A program made the translations under genes and the position numbers. Below are positions 52,401 through 56,212 of a DNA stretch of 64,000 nucleotides, piece by piece. The notes beneath the pieces are model-generated. The model did no database searches and was not told the DNA's origin. It saw only the letters and a program-made list of their open reading frames with translations. This DNA is from Paraescarpia echinospica (lineage: Eukaryota; Annelida; Polychaeta; Sabellida; Siboglinidae), in NCBI GenBank assembly GCA_020002185.1, contig CM034534.1, positions 67,445,256-67,509,255 of the forward strand. The letters are read 5' to 3'. Each line of letters opens with the position of its first letter. Position 1 is the stretch's first letter.

Positions 52401-54085
52401 TCTTCACAATCTCGACGTGTTCCTCTGCTGCCGGACTATACATTATGATGTCGTCAGAGATGTTCTTTACCCCTGAAATTTAAACTAACATATCAGCAAC
52501 TGCCTTCTGAAACAATTCTGTGGCAGAGTTGATAACCAGACTTAGAGCCTTGAAAGGTGTTTACAAATTGCGCCAGTTTTATTAGCTCAATAACCTGGTT
52601 CTCCAGTTCTTCGTTTTATTTTCGTAACTTTTCCGTTTACACGAATGTAGAAATTGTCAAATGACTCACATGGTTTCTGTTGAAACTGATGCATCATGTT
52701 CATGGGGTTGACACGGTTTAACTTTGGCTTGAAATAACCATTTAGTGCTTTGAGGCCTAGTATAATCTCCATCTTCACCAATGTTCTCAAGACTCTTCAG
52801 CAATTTTCTTCCACCTGCACCTATGTAATGCATGAGCATGTTTCTCTTCTCCCCCGCGTCTATGACTTTCATAGAGCGTAACATTGCCTCTAACCCTTCC
52901 ACCCATTCCTCCGGCCACTTGGATGCAATAGCAGGTTCGTCTGTCACAGCAAACTCAGAGTAACGGGGTAGGTTAATGCTAGCTATTGTAGGATAATATC
53001 ATCCAGACAAAGCCAAATCGTAAGTCTTGCTGAGCTGGATGTGGTCTACACATAACCGCACTTGTGAGAACCACGTACTGCTGCTACCTTGCGCTCTCTG
53101 TGGCATTCCACTACATCTGTGGTGCCACCCGGCGAACAGTTATGCATACAATTTCTGTCCCTCATTTCTTCGTCCATAACAGTTTAAGATTTCTGCAGCG
53201 TTGTACTAAAGTGTTCATTTTCACAGATCGCGTGATTCGCCAACAATGTTTGCGTCATTCATGTTGGCATTGCGCGGTGCGCGGGAACGTTTTATACGTC
53301 TACTTGACTCATGAGTAATGTTCATCAAAACAATTAGTTACTCACACCATACCGAGTAAACGTTTATGGAATGAAACTAAAACTTGGTCACCGGCCCCTC
53401 CTGATTATATTGCACAGTTGTGTTGGTGGTTGTAGGTCGTGCCCGCAAGCGCGGAGCAGGGTATGTGTTGGTGACTGAAGAAGGAAGTGGAACAGCGGAA
53501 AAAGACGAACTCAACAAAATCCGGGAAGAAATGATGGATGATGCAATCCGCAGAATTGTCAACATGAACGCGGGCGACTTCGCCAAACGTGTGAAGGATT
53601 TCCAGAAAGAAGCCAAACAAAAACGAACTATGGATTTGCTCGGCAAACAAGCACAGATGACGATGAAACAGGCGAGGTTAGGAGGTGATGCTCACATTAT
53701 ACTGTGTATGAAGTGCGACGAATTTGTTTGTTTTTCTTCGGACATCCGTCGCATTGAGAAGAGTCATCACGTTGTCGTGGAGCCAACCTTCAAGGACCGT
53801 GCTCACGTCAAGAAGCACCATCGACCCGACGAGTACGACGGCATGAGCAAGATGGGAAAGCTGCACTGTGGCAAGTGTGACAAGGACTGGGGAGTCGTTG
53901 TTCGCTACAGGAGCGTCTACTTCCCAGTACTCAAACTCTCCGAATTTGCCGTCGAAAATCCCAATGGTCGGAGAACTTGGTACAAGAAGTGGAAAGACGT
54001 CCCATTCGTCGTGAATGTGTTGACAGCAGAAGAAATGAAATGTGTTGTCGGCGAGTGCAAGGAACTGGTTACTGTCAACTTTTAA
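10297..54085 (+). CDS. RIG-I-like receptor (CARD-CARD-DExD/H helicase-zinc C-terminal domain), 17 exons
   Basis: A cytosolic double-stranded RNA sensor by family: RLRs bind viral RNA with the helicase and C-terminal domain, then signal through CARD-CARD contacts with MAVS-type adaptors. Exons joined: 10297-10435, 13040-13168, 20536-20695, 26180-26364, 27193-27249, 28461-28526, 32348-32473, 33410-33595, 34413-34549, 36230-36601, 37301-37463, 39957-40049, 47559-47731, 48097-48232, 49509-49748, 50096-50263, 53436-54085. Total 3180 nt, 1059 residues, all junctions GT-AG and phase-consistent. CARD1 ~1-92, CARD2 ~111-203, polar linker ~204-349, motif I APTGSGKT 380-387, motif II DECH 488-491, motif III TAS 524-526, motif IV IVFCKTR 747-753, motif V ATSVAEEG 811-818, motif VI QARGRARK 841-848, zinc cysteines C934, C937, C988, C991. 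Motif II and III surroundings look RIG-I-like and motif V looks MDA5-like, so I give no vertebrate symbol. Length is close to vertebrate RIG-I and MDA5. Linker exons 5-8 are the least certain; a symmetric extra exon could be missed. Confidence 0.9.
10436..10930. repeat. RLR intron 1, 5' part, with a degenerate interspersed repeat
   Basis: Around 10600-10760 there are loosely repeated G-rich phrases (CCTCAAGGGGTGTACCATTG, GGTTTTGGAGAGCTTGAAG). Similar phrases occur in intron 4 (26500-26610), suggesting a diverged repeat family. No gene seen. Confidence 0.35.
10933..13034 (-). mobile_element. 5'-truncated CR1/Rex1-like LINE in RLR intron 1, antisense to the gene
   Basis: Carries a ~2-kb RT-containing frame; its low-coordinate end has the 3' tail with repeated GATTTAACAA motifs (10936-10960). 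The LINE sequence continues upstream of the open frame to at least 13034 (KWNIL and [16 protein letters not shown] are readable on the minus strand) and so abuts the acceptor of RLR exon 2 at 13040. A relative of its 3' end lies in intron 7 near 32880-33003. Confidence 0.85.
11030..12901 (-). CDS. LINE reverse transcriptase (5'-truncated ORF2)
   Basis: Open for 623 residues, a largely undamaged RT without its endonuclease. Motifs in order: [75 protein letters not shown] (catalytic FADD), then [14 protein letters not shown] and the C-terminal [13 protein letters not shown] and [12 protein letters not shown] of CR1-like elements. Still fully open despite truncation, so the insertion is young. 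It does not belong to the RLR mRNA. Confidence 0.88.
   Translation of the reverse strand: MMWKSYRRTGNDEDYNIYKEALNQATAEIRNSKRSYEHKLACNIKHDSKSFYAYVRSKQKVQDKVGPLEDSAGNIISEGFLMAEDLNEYFSSVFTREDTSSLPVPEAKFKGAESDYLRQLIVTPEMVAKKIRAMKENKSPGVDGIPPKLLVEIVEQISIPLATVFNLSLEEGVVPLEWKEANIIPLFKKGSRNKSNNYRPVSLTSVICKLLERLIKDHMVDFLVKHNLINPSQHGFLKARSCLTNMLCFLEDITKWVDDGSPVDIIYLDFQKAFDKVPHQRLLLKLKAHGIGNGIINWIEKWLIDRRQRVVVDGEASNWKSVLSGVPQGSVLGPILFLIYINDLDDDIASKVLKFADDTKVFRRIESDGDRQHLQDDIDRLIKWSEKWQMLFNFGKCKCLHTGHGNEYVEYTMGGTVLSTTVKEKDLGLTISADLKVSEQCGIAASKGNQILGLIRRNIAYKEKELIIPLYKTIVRPHLEYCIQTWRPYRKKDIDMLERVQRRATKMIPKLRYLSYEKRLKECGLTTLETRRLRGDQIEVFKMLNGYENIDRNMFFSVKKDRKTRGHEVTLVKEQCRLDVRKFSFSQRTVNEWNRLSDDCVGASSVNMFKNKIDTYLRRAGYM
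13040..13168 (+). CDS. RLR exon 2: second half of CARD1
   Basis: Codes residues 47-89 and completes CARD1 ([20 protein letters not shown]). The [10 protein letters not shown] segment is the usual last CARD helix with its conserved tryptophan. Acceptor CTCACAG/CTGAAG, donor AAAAG/GTAAAA. The acceptor's upstream pyrimidine-rich stretch is antisense LINE sequence that ends only a few bases before the exon. Confidence 0.85.
13640..14135 (+). mobile_element. LINE 3'-end fragment in RLR intron 2
   Basis: A short plus-strand frame (13711-13962) reads [20 protein letters not shown] and VNYFYTDIH, which fits the C-terminal tail of a widespread invertebrate LINE family, followed by an AT-rich 3' UTR ending GTCTGAAATAAAACATT and (ATT)n at 14108-14135. 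Only the last ~0.5 kb is present. Confidence 0.6.
14136..14587. other. Intron 2 spacer
   Basis: About 450 bp between the LINE fragment and the 36-bp array. AT-rich, no gene or repeat recognised apart from poly-T and short AT runs. Confidence 0.3.
14588..20281. repeat. 36-bp minisatellite, ~158 copies, RLR intron 2
   Basis: Unit built from GTCTCCCACCCCACAG, CAACTGTGATCTCAGC and AGGA. Since 36 is a multiple of three and the unit has no stop in several frames, both strands show very long open frames (up to ~1930 residues plus, ~1110 minus) that are not genes. Variants cluster: GAAGTCTCCTGT/GAAGTCTCCTGG types fill ~19130-19880, and ~19885-20190 holds nine or so nearly identical units with CTCTGCAGGGG. 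Each unit has a pyrimidine tract followed by CACAG, resembling a 3' splice site. One 3-bp shorter unit occurs near 16585. Confidence 0.97.
20282..20535. other. Intron 2, 3' end
   Basis: Contains a short (AT)n run (~20310-20322), an AATAAAAG motif and then the acceptor of exon 3. No other feature. Confidence 0.3.
20536..20695 (+). CDS. RLR exon 3: inter-CARD linker and first half of CARD2
   Basis: Codes residues 90-142. The first ~20 residues link the CARDs; CARD2 starts near residue 111 ([20 protein letters not shown]). Acceptor TTGACAG/AATAT, donor CTCAG/GTAAGT, a strong donor. The exon lies about 255 bp after the end of the 36-bp array and about 460 bp before the 72-bp array. Confidence 0.88.
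21154..25667. repeat. 72-bp satellite, ~63 copies, RLR intron 3
   Basis: Unit begins GATTCTCAGATTGGTGAATC and ends TGTTATATTGATAACACAA. Two hairpins per unit: GATTC/GAATC around a 10-nt loop, and TGTTAT/ATAACA around ATTG. Units are nearly identical but segregate at two sites: AACAAG or AACGAG, and TGTTGATG or TGTTCATG. One damaged short unit lies at ~23098-23150. Unit length is exactly twice that of the intron 2 array, but the sequences are unrelated. Confidence 0.97.
25668..26179. other. Intron 3, 3' part
   Basis: AT-rich unique sequence with no gene or repeat recognised, ending at the exon 4 acceptor. Confidence 0.3.
26180..26364 (+). CDS. RLR exon 4: second half of CARD2
   Basis: Codes residues 143-204. 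Contains AAYLLLERI and [14 protein letters not shown], the terminal CARD helices, then the start of the linker (EPAYIKT). Acceptor TCTGTAG/CAATG, donor ACAT/GTAAGG. Splits the second CARD at the same relative point as the intron that splits CARD1, consistent with an internal CARD duplication carrying its intron. Confidence 0.88.
26365..27192. repeat. RLR intron 4 with degenerate repeats
   Basis: 26460-26610 shares G-rich phrases with intron 1 (~10600-10760). 26740-26985 holds about three degenerate units of ~65 bp (GGATTAG then GGAGCTTATAATG). Remaining sequence is AT-rich. No gene recognised. Confidence 0.45.
27193..27249 (+). CDS. RLR exon 5: linker
   Basis: A 57-nt symmetric phase-1 exon coding residues 205-223 ([18 protein letters not shown]). 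Acceptor TTTTCAG/GCAAT, donor AAGG/GTGAGT. Supported by phase continuity and good splice sites rather than by homology. Confidence 0.7.
27250..28020. other. RLR intron 5, 5' part
   Basis: No tandem repeat or coding frame that I can support. Short frames at 27412-27606 (plus) and 27563-27778 (minus) lack recognisable domains. Confidence 0.3.
28021..28345 (+). mobile_element. tRNA-derived SINE in RLR intron 5
   Basis: The head has a Pol III A box (TGGTGCAGTGG, 28031-28041) and B box (GGTTCGAATCC, 28073-28083), and the region between (GGACTCTTAAC) resembles a tRNA-Lys anticodon arm. A ~200-bp body follows, ending in GCCCTTTGAGCAG and CACTATATAAGAA, a tail shared with L2-type LINEs. A second copy lies at 59686-59985. 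Confidence 0.8.
28461..28526 (+). CDS. RLR exon 6: linker
   Basis: A 66-nt symmetric phase-1 exon coding residues 224-245 ([20 protein letters not shown]). Acceptor TTACAG/GTGGG, donor ATGG/GTGAGT. Its final 16 nt together with the donor are the founder unit of the tandem array that fills the next 275 bp, which in turn supports this as a true exon end. Confidence 0.72.
28511..28803. repeat. 35-39 bp minisatellite made from exon 6's 3' end plus its splice donor
   Basis: Starts inside exon 6: CAAGTCTCCTCCATGG (last 16 exon nt) then GTGAGTTAACTGACCACTGG. The unit recurs about eight times with donors at 28527, 28563, 28600, 28635, 28710, 28748 and 28785; one unit near 28672 has lost it (GGGAGAG). 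Confidence 0.9.
28804..29119. other. Intron 6 spacer before the foldback
   Basis: AT-rich sequence, no feature recognised. Confidence 0.3.
29120..31480. mobile_element. Large foldback (inverted repeat) element, ~0.7-kb arms, intron 6
   Basis: Left arm ~29120-29815 and right arm ~29926-30321 plus 31169-31475 are reverse complements with modest divergence (for example GAGCGTCAGAATGAG against CTCATTCTGACGCTC, and CATCGTTGTATATAATGACC near the loop). The loop is ~110 bp. Each arm contains a tRNA-like head (29550-29640 plus; 30098-30185 minus), so it could be two SINE-like copies head to head or a foldback transposon. The right arm is interrupted by a Tigger-like element. Confidence 0.8.
30322..31168. 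mobile_element. Non-autonomous Tigger/pogo-like DNA transposon (847 bp)
   Basis: Terminal inverted repeats begin CAGTCGCGCCTCGTTATAAC and end with its complement, flanked by TA target duplications (30320-30321, 31169-31170). Sub-terminal copies of GCGTTATAA recur near both ends (for example 30371, 30389, 31108, 31131). CAGT...TCGTTATAAC with TA target sites is typical of Tigger-class elements. No transposase inside. It sits only in one arm of the foldback, so it inserted later. Confidence 0.88.
31481..32110. other. Intron 6, distal part
   Basis: AT-rich unique sequence; no gene, tandem repeat or transposon recognised. Confidence 0.3.
32115..32347. repeat. ~55-bp repeat of the intron 6 polypyrimidine tract, abutting the exon 7 acceptor
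   Basis: About four degenerate units with TTCACTTGTTTCTATTTG and a TTTTTGTTATATGCA-type stretch. The final unit reads straight into the splice site (TTCACTTGTTTCTATT then CTACAG), so the acceptor's pyrimidine tract is the last repeat. Confidence 0.75.
32348..32473 (+). CDS. RLR exon 7: acidic linker
   Basis: A 126-nt symmetric phase-1 exon coding residues 246-287, rich in Glu, Asp, Gln and Met ([20 protein letters not shown]). Acceptor CTACAG/ATATGG, donor TGTG/GTGAGA. Looks like a disordered linker between CARD2 and the helicase. The intron immediately upstream is a repeat of the polypyrimidine tract. Confidence 0.72.
32474..33409. repeat. RLR intron 7: LINE tail fragment and degenerate repeats
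   Basis: About 32880-33003 (plus) matches the 3' end of the intron 1 LINE (ATCTCAGAAGGGCAAC, CCAAAGGGGCTTCCTTGTCC, repeated GTTAAAT). 33020-33380 is a loose repeat of GGTGTCCAAAA-type phrases, five or more copies. A short GCACGC microsatellite is at 32720-32765. Confidence 0.6.
33410..33595 (+). CDS. RLR exon 8: polar linker
   Basis: A 186-nt symmetric phase-1 exon coding residues 288-349, charged and polar with [14 protein letters not shown] near its start. Acceptor AACAG/ATGAGA, donor ATCC/GTGAGT. An acceptor 29 nt upstream (TGTACAG at 33374-33380) would put a stop in frame, so I chose 33410. Confidence 0.7.
33596..34412. repeat. RLR intron 8 with a 149-bp duplication
   Basis: GTCACCACTTTATGTGGATT onward (~63 bp) occurs at 33749 and 33898. 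The rest is unique-looking, and the last 30 bp before exon 9 is G-rich rather than pyrimidine-rich. Confidence 0.55.
34413..34549 (+). CDS. RLR exon 9: helicase motifs Q and I
   Basis: Codes residues 350-395. [12 protein letters not shown] is the Q-like motif and APTGSGKT (380-387) is Walker A, which binds ATP phosphates. Donor AGAG/GTGAAA, phase 0. Acceptor GGCAG/AAGCAG is a tandem-type site: the next AG, 6 nt on (exon from 34419), keeps frame and would remove two residues. The upstream tract is G-rich rather than pyrimidine-rich, an odd acceptor. Confidence 0.88.
34550..35039. other. RLR intron 9, 5' part
   Basis: Unique-looking sequence, no feature recognised. Confidence 0.3.
35040..35645. 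repeat. 46-bp minisatellite, ~13 copies, intron 9
   Basis: Unit contains GTTATCTCATTGTTTGTGTA and GTGGTCATATCAGTGA. Alternate units end AAGGGTG or GGGATG, giving a 92-bp higher-order period over most of the array, a sign that it last grew by dimers. Confidence 0.93.
35646..36229. other. RLR intron 9, 3' part
   Basis: AT-rich unique sequence with short imperfect repeats of GACTGAT/GATATCAG type near 35890-36160, leading to the exon 10 acceptor. Confidence 0.3.
36230..36601 (+). CDS. RLR exon 10: helicase motifs Ia, Ib, II
   Basis: Codes residues 396-519 in phase 0 at both ends. Contains [12 protein letters not shown] (motif Ia), [11 protein letters not shown] (motif Ib) and [14 protein letters not shown] (motif II, Walker B, DECH 488-491, magnesium and catalytic water). 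Acceptor TTTCAG/AACCAC, donor GCAG/GTATGT. The surroundings of DECH look like vertebrate RIG-I. Confidence 0.95.
36655..36960. mobile_element. Fragment related to the inverted-repeat element at 60791-62585 (intron 10)
   Basis: The series AAAAATATAGAAGTGAGCAA, CAAAACGTGTTTCAAAAC, AACAGTTGCTAGCACCC and CGGACCTAC matches in order the left end of the downstream element (AGATAAGCGAGCGAAAAATG, CGTTCCAAAACG, CGATTGCTAGACCC, CGGACCTAC). A diverged copy of its terminal region. Confidence 0.5.
36961..37300. other. Intron 10, 3' part
   Basis: Probably the remainder of the diverged repeat or unique intron; no second terminus identified. Confidence 0.25.
37301..37463 (+). CDS. RLR exon 11: helicase motif III
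   Basis: Codes residues 520-573. [11 protein letters not shown] holds motif III (TAS), which couples ATP hydrolysis to RNA binding; [18 protein letters not shown] leads into the Hel2 insertion domain. Acceptor CCTAG/GTAGTA, donor GAAG/GTAGGT. The last ~20 nt of the exon and its donor seed the array that follows. Confidence 0.93.
37444..38425. repeat. 33-38 bp minisatellite made from exon 11's 3' end plus its splice donor, ~28 copies
   Basis: Starts inside exon 11: CACCCCTCGTGCCCACGAAG (last 20 exon nt) then GTAGGTTATTCC. Early units vary (33-38 bp); from ~38050 onward they settle at 33 bp with GCATCCCTCATGCCCACGAAG and GTAGGTTATACT. Because 33 is a multiple of three, a 224-residue open frame (37823-38497) arises by chance. 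Most units keep a usable AAG/GTAGGT donor. Confidence 0.93.
38426..38785. other. Intron 11 middle part
   Basis: Contains two or three loose repeats of AACACA/TTGATAA phrases (38470-38580); otherwise nothing recognised. Confidence 0.3.
38786..39205 (+). mobile_element. L2-like LINE fragment, internally deleted, intron 11
   Basis: Plus-strand readable motifs: [15 protein letters not shown] (RT active site), then with a frame change [14 protein letters not shown] and [16 protein letters not shown], near the C-terminus of L2 RT. A few hundred residues between are missing, and frames are broken. Confidence 0.75.
39205..39440. repeat. 22-bp minisatellite, ~10 copies
   Basis: Unit ATCCACCTTAGCTCCCTGGC plus GT. 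It begins at the end of the L2 fragment and may derive from its 3' tail. Confidence 0.93.
39590..39930 (-). mobile_element. LINE C-terminal fragment in intron 11
   Basis: The minus strand reads [20 protein letters not shown] near 39710-39775, the hallmark end of many non-LTR retrotransposon ORF2 proteins (RTE or related), with [10 protein letters not shown] before it. Short and without its 5' part. Confidence 0.65.
39957..40049 (+). CDS. RLR exon 12: Hel2 insertion domain, part
   Basis: Codes residues 574-604 ([19 protein letters not shown]), a helix of the RLR-specific insertion domain. Acceptor TTTCAG/AGGAGA, donor ACAG/GTATGT, phase 1. The final 14 exon bases are reiterated about 190 times in the downstream intron. 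Use of any later donor adds the in-frame codons GGT ATG TAA, so translation would stop within three codons. Confidence 0.9.
40036..44841. repeat. 28-bp splice-donor satellite, part 1 (~170 copies), intron 12
   Basis: Starts inside exon 12: AAGACTGACCACAG (last 14 exon nt) joined to GTATGTAATACAAT. Repeats with few changes; most units keep CAG/GTATGT, CAG/GTACGT or CAG/GTACAT. Higher-order structure: 40306-41688 is duplicated at 41689-43071 (1383 bp), a 357-bp duplication lies inside it (about 40634 and 40991), and ~0.5-kb blocks repeat near 43430 and 43930. Long minus-strand frames here are repeat artefacts. Interrupted at 44842 by an hAT transposon. Confidence 0.97.
44842..46741 (-). mobile_element. 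hAT-family DNA transposon inside the donor array (1900 bp)
   Basis: Inverted termini CAGGGCATTTT and AAAACGCCCTG; the subterminal regions also match (CACTGGGGGGCAATG against AGTGGGGGGCATTGCC in reverse). A perfect 8-bp target duplication GACTACAG lies at 44834-44841 and 46742-46749. Eight-base duplications and CAGGGC ends are hAT hallmarks. Coding remnants run on the minus strand. Confidence 0.93.
45560..46582 (-). pseudogene. hAT-like transposase fragment (KIAA1586/ZBED-like)
   Basis: Two minus-strand frames, 46582-46295 ([33 protein letters not shown]) and 46234-45560 ([40 protein letters not shown]). TDGEAAN and CAAHR are typical around the first catalytic residues of hAT-derived proteins. 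The frame is broken between the two parts and the N-terminal BED finger is missing, so it is a decayed, internally deleted copy. Confidence 0.75.
46742..47336. repeat. 28-bp splice-donor satellite, part 2 (~21 copies)
   Basis: Continuation of the intron 12 array beyond the hAT insertion, starting with the target duplication GACTACAG. Units here favour CAG/GTACGTAA. Together the two parts make ~5.4 kb, roughly 190 units by length. Confidence 0.96.
47337..47558. other. Intron 12, 3' end
   Basis: Unique sequence with a short CACGC/CACCC microsatellite (47465-47510), ending at the exon 13 acceptor. Confidence 0.3.
47559..47731 (+). CDS. RLR exon 13: Hel2 insertion domain, part
   Basis: Codes residues 605-662 ([20 protein letters not shown] among others). 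The helical pattern with W and basic residues fits the helicase insertion domain that grips double-stranded RNA. Acceptor CACAG/ATGTCA, donor AAAG/GTAAGT, ending in phase 0. Confidence 0.9.
47732..48096. other. RLR intron 13
   Basis: 365 bp, AT-rich with a (TA)n run at ~47828-47860. No other feature. Confidence 0.35.
48097..48232 (+). CDS. RLR exon 14: Hel2 insertion domain, end
   Basis: Codes residues 663-707 ([20 protein letters not shown]). RLRs have a matching helical stretch just before the second RecA-like domain. Acceptor GACAG/ATGTAC, donor AAAG/GTTTGT. Confidence 0.9.
48333..48496. mobile_element. Small MITE with TA target duplication, intron 14
   Basis: Inverted ends GAGGCTTTCGTTGATGT and ACATCGATGAAAGCCTC extend ~42 bp (ACTTCTTCAGTACG against TACTGAAGAATT). 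TA duplications at 48331-48332 and 48497-48498. The centre holds a 24-bp repeat x3 (ATGATGACGGCATACGTCAC). Also able to fold into a long hairpin. Confidence 0.75.
48497..49139. other. Intron 14 middle part
   Basis: A purine-rich stretch (48690-48900) with no recognised family; nothing coding supported. Confidence 0.3.
49140..49372 (+). mobile_element. Penelope-like retroelement 3' fragment (GIY-YIG endonuclease tail)
   Basis: The plus strand reads [10 protein letters not shown] then, after a frame change, [17 protein letters not shown] and a stop near 49358. A histidine-rich ATGH block followed by EA-YI-...-NRD is the usual C-terminus of Penelope GIY-YIG domains. Only the last ~75 codons remain and the frame is broken. 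Confidence 0.65.
49509..49748 (+). CDS. RLR exon 15: start of helicase domain 2, motif IV
   Basis: Codes residues 708-787. [11 protein letters not shown] leads into RGIVFCKTR (motif IV, 745-753), then a helix that ends in APTDKG. Acceptor TTCAG/AAAGAG. Donor GGAG/GTCTAT is weak, lacking the usual purine at +3. Confidence 0.92.
49749..50095. other. RLR intron 15
   Basis: 347 bp, AT-rich with an (AT)n run at ~50028-50045; nothing else seen. Confidence 0.35.
50096..50263 (+). CDS. RLR exon 16: helicase motif V and start of motif VI
   Basis: Codes residues 788-843. [19 protein letters not shown] is motif V; TARIQAR begins motif VI, whose arginines contact ATP. Acceptor TGCAG/GAATGG, donor CGTG/GTTAGT, so motif VI is split by an intron between QAR and GRARK. 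Motif V resembles MDA5/LGP2 more than RIG-I. Confidence 0.93.
50264..51040. other. RLR intron 16, 5' part
   Basis: May include the 3' flank or LTR of the Ty3/gypsy relic, but I could not match it to sequence on the other side. No gene recognised. Confidence 0.3.
51045..52950 (-). mobile_element. Decayed Ty3/gypsy retrotransposon in RLR intron 16
   Basis: On the minus strand, in element order: gag-like (52947-52590, [12 protein letters not shown] and [13 protein letters not shown] with a frame change), reverse transcriptase thumb region (52443-52168, [17 protein letters not shown]), RNase H (52024-51800, [13 protein letters not shown]), spacer (51917-51448), integrase (51440-51045, [11 protein letters not shown] zinc-finger end and [11 protein letters not shown]). 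Many frameshifts and deletions, with most of protease and RT palm missing. No LTR pair identified. Inactive. Confidence 0.78.
52951..53435. other. RLR intron 16, 3' part
   Basis: Unique-looking sequence up to the exon 17 acceptor; could hold the 5' flank of the gypsy relic. No feature supported. Confidence 0.3.
53436..54085 (+). CDS. RLR exon 17: motif VI, pincer helices, zinc-binding C-terminal domain
   Basis: Codes residues 844-1059 and the TAA stop at 54083-54085. GRARKR finishes motif VI; the charged helices ~865-920 ([14 protein letters not shown]) match the pincer that links helicase to C-terminal domain. C934, C937 (CMKC) and C988, C991 (CGKC) would bind one zinc; [11 protein letters not shown] and [11 protein letters not shown] are the RNA-facing beta strands, and [10 protein letters not shown] is near the end, as in RIG-I. 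Acceptor TGTAG/GTCGTG. A single large last exon holding the whole sensing domain. Confidence 0.95.
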
Positions 54086-54454
54086 TCAGCTTGCTTTAAA
54101 CGATGGGAACAAAGCATCATATATGTCTCTTGTATCAGAAATGAAATGTGTATTTTACTATGTTAAGGTAAAATAGTCGAAACATACTCCTGCCAACGGC
54201 TGCAACCTGTGCCTAAAAACACCCGCACGCACGCACGCACACACATATATGAGAACATAACATTATTATGTTGGTTTGATAATAGTTTTTTGGGGAATAT
54301 GAGTCATAATTTAATTTAATTATGTACACTGTATGTACATATTGCCTTATTGTGACTAAAACATATCGTTGACATATCTGCAGTTCTTGTTAATATTGTG
54401 CTTGACTTCAGCGTGTGCGTCTTTAACTATTTGATTGGTCAGAATTGTTATTGA

Positions 54455-54460
54455 AATAAA
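54455..54460 (+). terminator. Poly(A) signal AATAAA of the RLR gene
   Basis: A canonical AATAAA lies 370 nt after the stop, followed within ~25 nt by GT-rich sequence (TGTGTTCTAAAGTGG, TCTGTGTG). It gives a plausible 3' UTR of ~0.4 kb. The intervening sequence carries a short ACGC/ACAC microsatellite near 54225-54250 and nothing else recognisable. Confidence 0.6.
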
Positions 54461-54485
54461 TGTGTTCTAAAGTGGATCTGTGTGT

Positions 54486-55594
54486 TACCTCTTACTTTAT
54501 GCCAAGCCGTGCTTTACTAAAACAAAAATATAAATTTTGGGGGGCTGAAGGAGGACGAGGATGAACAGTTAGAGGTCTCAAGGGGATATCATGGGTGACT
54601 CGGGAGGGGTAGTTACAGACATTGAGGGGTTGCAACTGAATGTTTTCCAAATAATGTGAACATATGCTGTTGCTCGTATAATACCGAACGCCCTTTTGTA
54701 AACCCTGAGGAAAGGCCTGGGCCTCCCAATACTGAACAGCGTCCAACATCTATGATACACGGGTCTCTCGCGTATCTGTCGTTTTTGAGACTCCCACCTA
54801 ATTGTAATGCTTCTTAAAGGGAAACAAAAGGCATCGAATTGGGACTACGCATCTAAAAGAATTAATAAAAATTAGCAATTACTACCAGGACTATTTTGTT
54901 AGCAGTTTACTAGAATAATCTTGTTGAAGACCCAATTTAAACTGCACAAACAACGTCATCATGCCTAATCTTCTCAGTGCTCCAGCCCCCAAACTGAGAC
55001 TATTACCTTAGTTTGCGTCACCGAGTTTCTTTTTGCGCTATAATTACTAAAAATGTCACGTCTGCATTGTGCCTTGTGTGGTATTAATTGATAACAGTTG
55101 TCACAAATGTGACTCTTAATTGAAGAGAATACGAGAAATCAACATATAGGATTAAGGTTAAATCTTAATGTGCGACATCTTTGTGACTACTCAAAGCGCA
55201 AATCATCGGAAGCCTAACCCAAATCATGACTAACCATAACTAGTTTCTTCTACAAACGCTACCCAAAAGTGACTCCCAACCCTCCCAATTGGATCCAATG
55301 ATTACTCACTAGACCCTAGTGTACATCAGGACCGGGTAGCGTGGTGGGTAGTGCAAGGGCAACGATGTCACATCAGCTGACTCCGGCAGCTACTGTCGGT
55401 GGTGTCTGGCAGCCATGTTGGATCGACCGCTCTCTCACCACGAAGGCCTATGTCTTTTTGGGGGAGGGCAGTGATTAGAACCTACACTATCCGATTTTAG
55501 ATTGAGATGTCTCACATGACACCACCACTAAAGGATATTGACCCTTACCGTCCGTCGCTACGGTTTTGTATTATTATAGTATTCCAATATCATG
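54486..55594. other. Spacer downstream of the RLR gene
   Basis: No coding frame supported. 54540-54620 has G-rich phrases like those in introns 1 and 4. 55330-55360 (GGGTAGCGTGGTGGGTAGTGC) faintly resembles a tRNA-derived A box and could head a diverged SINE, but no B box was confirmed. Confidence 0.3.
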
Positions 55595-56055
55595 TAGAGT
55601 AAGGTGGGGTATAGCGCCCATGTTGGGGCATAGCGCCCATGCCACTATTTTGGCGAATATTGCATTTGATGGCTCCACATAGCGATCAAATGATTAATTA
55701 CTGAGTCCTGACGACACATCAACGTGCTATAGCTCTACAAAATAGAACACGATGTAAGTACAACCGATTTACCGTTTCTTTATTATTTGTTATAAGATCG
55801 CTTTCATATTAATCAATAAATTGCCCCTAAATGGTTACGAATTTTGAAACGCTTGGAATAGTTTTCTAAGCTATGTTGTATAACCTGCATTTTCATGCCT
55901 TCAGTTACAGTGAGCGATAAAAGAAAATGTCATGACTCGAACGTTCTCAGCATAGACGCCAGTGGGGCATAGCGCCACCTGTGAATTGGGGCAAAGCGCC
56001 CACGCCTGCGCGCTATGCCCCATCTGCAATTATTGATATAAAAGTAGCATTGTGA

Positions 56056-56060
<5 letters not shown>

Positions 56061-56134
<74 letters not shown>
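56061..56134. repeat. (TG)n microsatellite inside the pogo element
   Basis: About 37 uninterrupted GT dinucleotides directly upstream of the transposase frame. Confidence 0.97.
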
Positions 56135-56140
<6 letters not shown>

Positions 56141-56212
56141 TTTTATCAAACGTTCTTGTTATTATTATAATGATAACAGTTACAGCATGTTCGTTTCAGA
56201 TTGAGAGACAGC

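Noticed and set aside
51045..53400. Intact LTR retrotransposon or endogenous retrovirus
   Set aside because: Frames are broken throughout, large parts are missing, no LTR pair or envelope gene could be seen.
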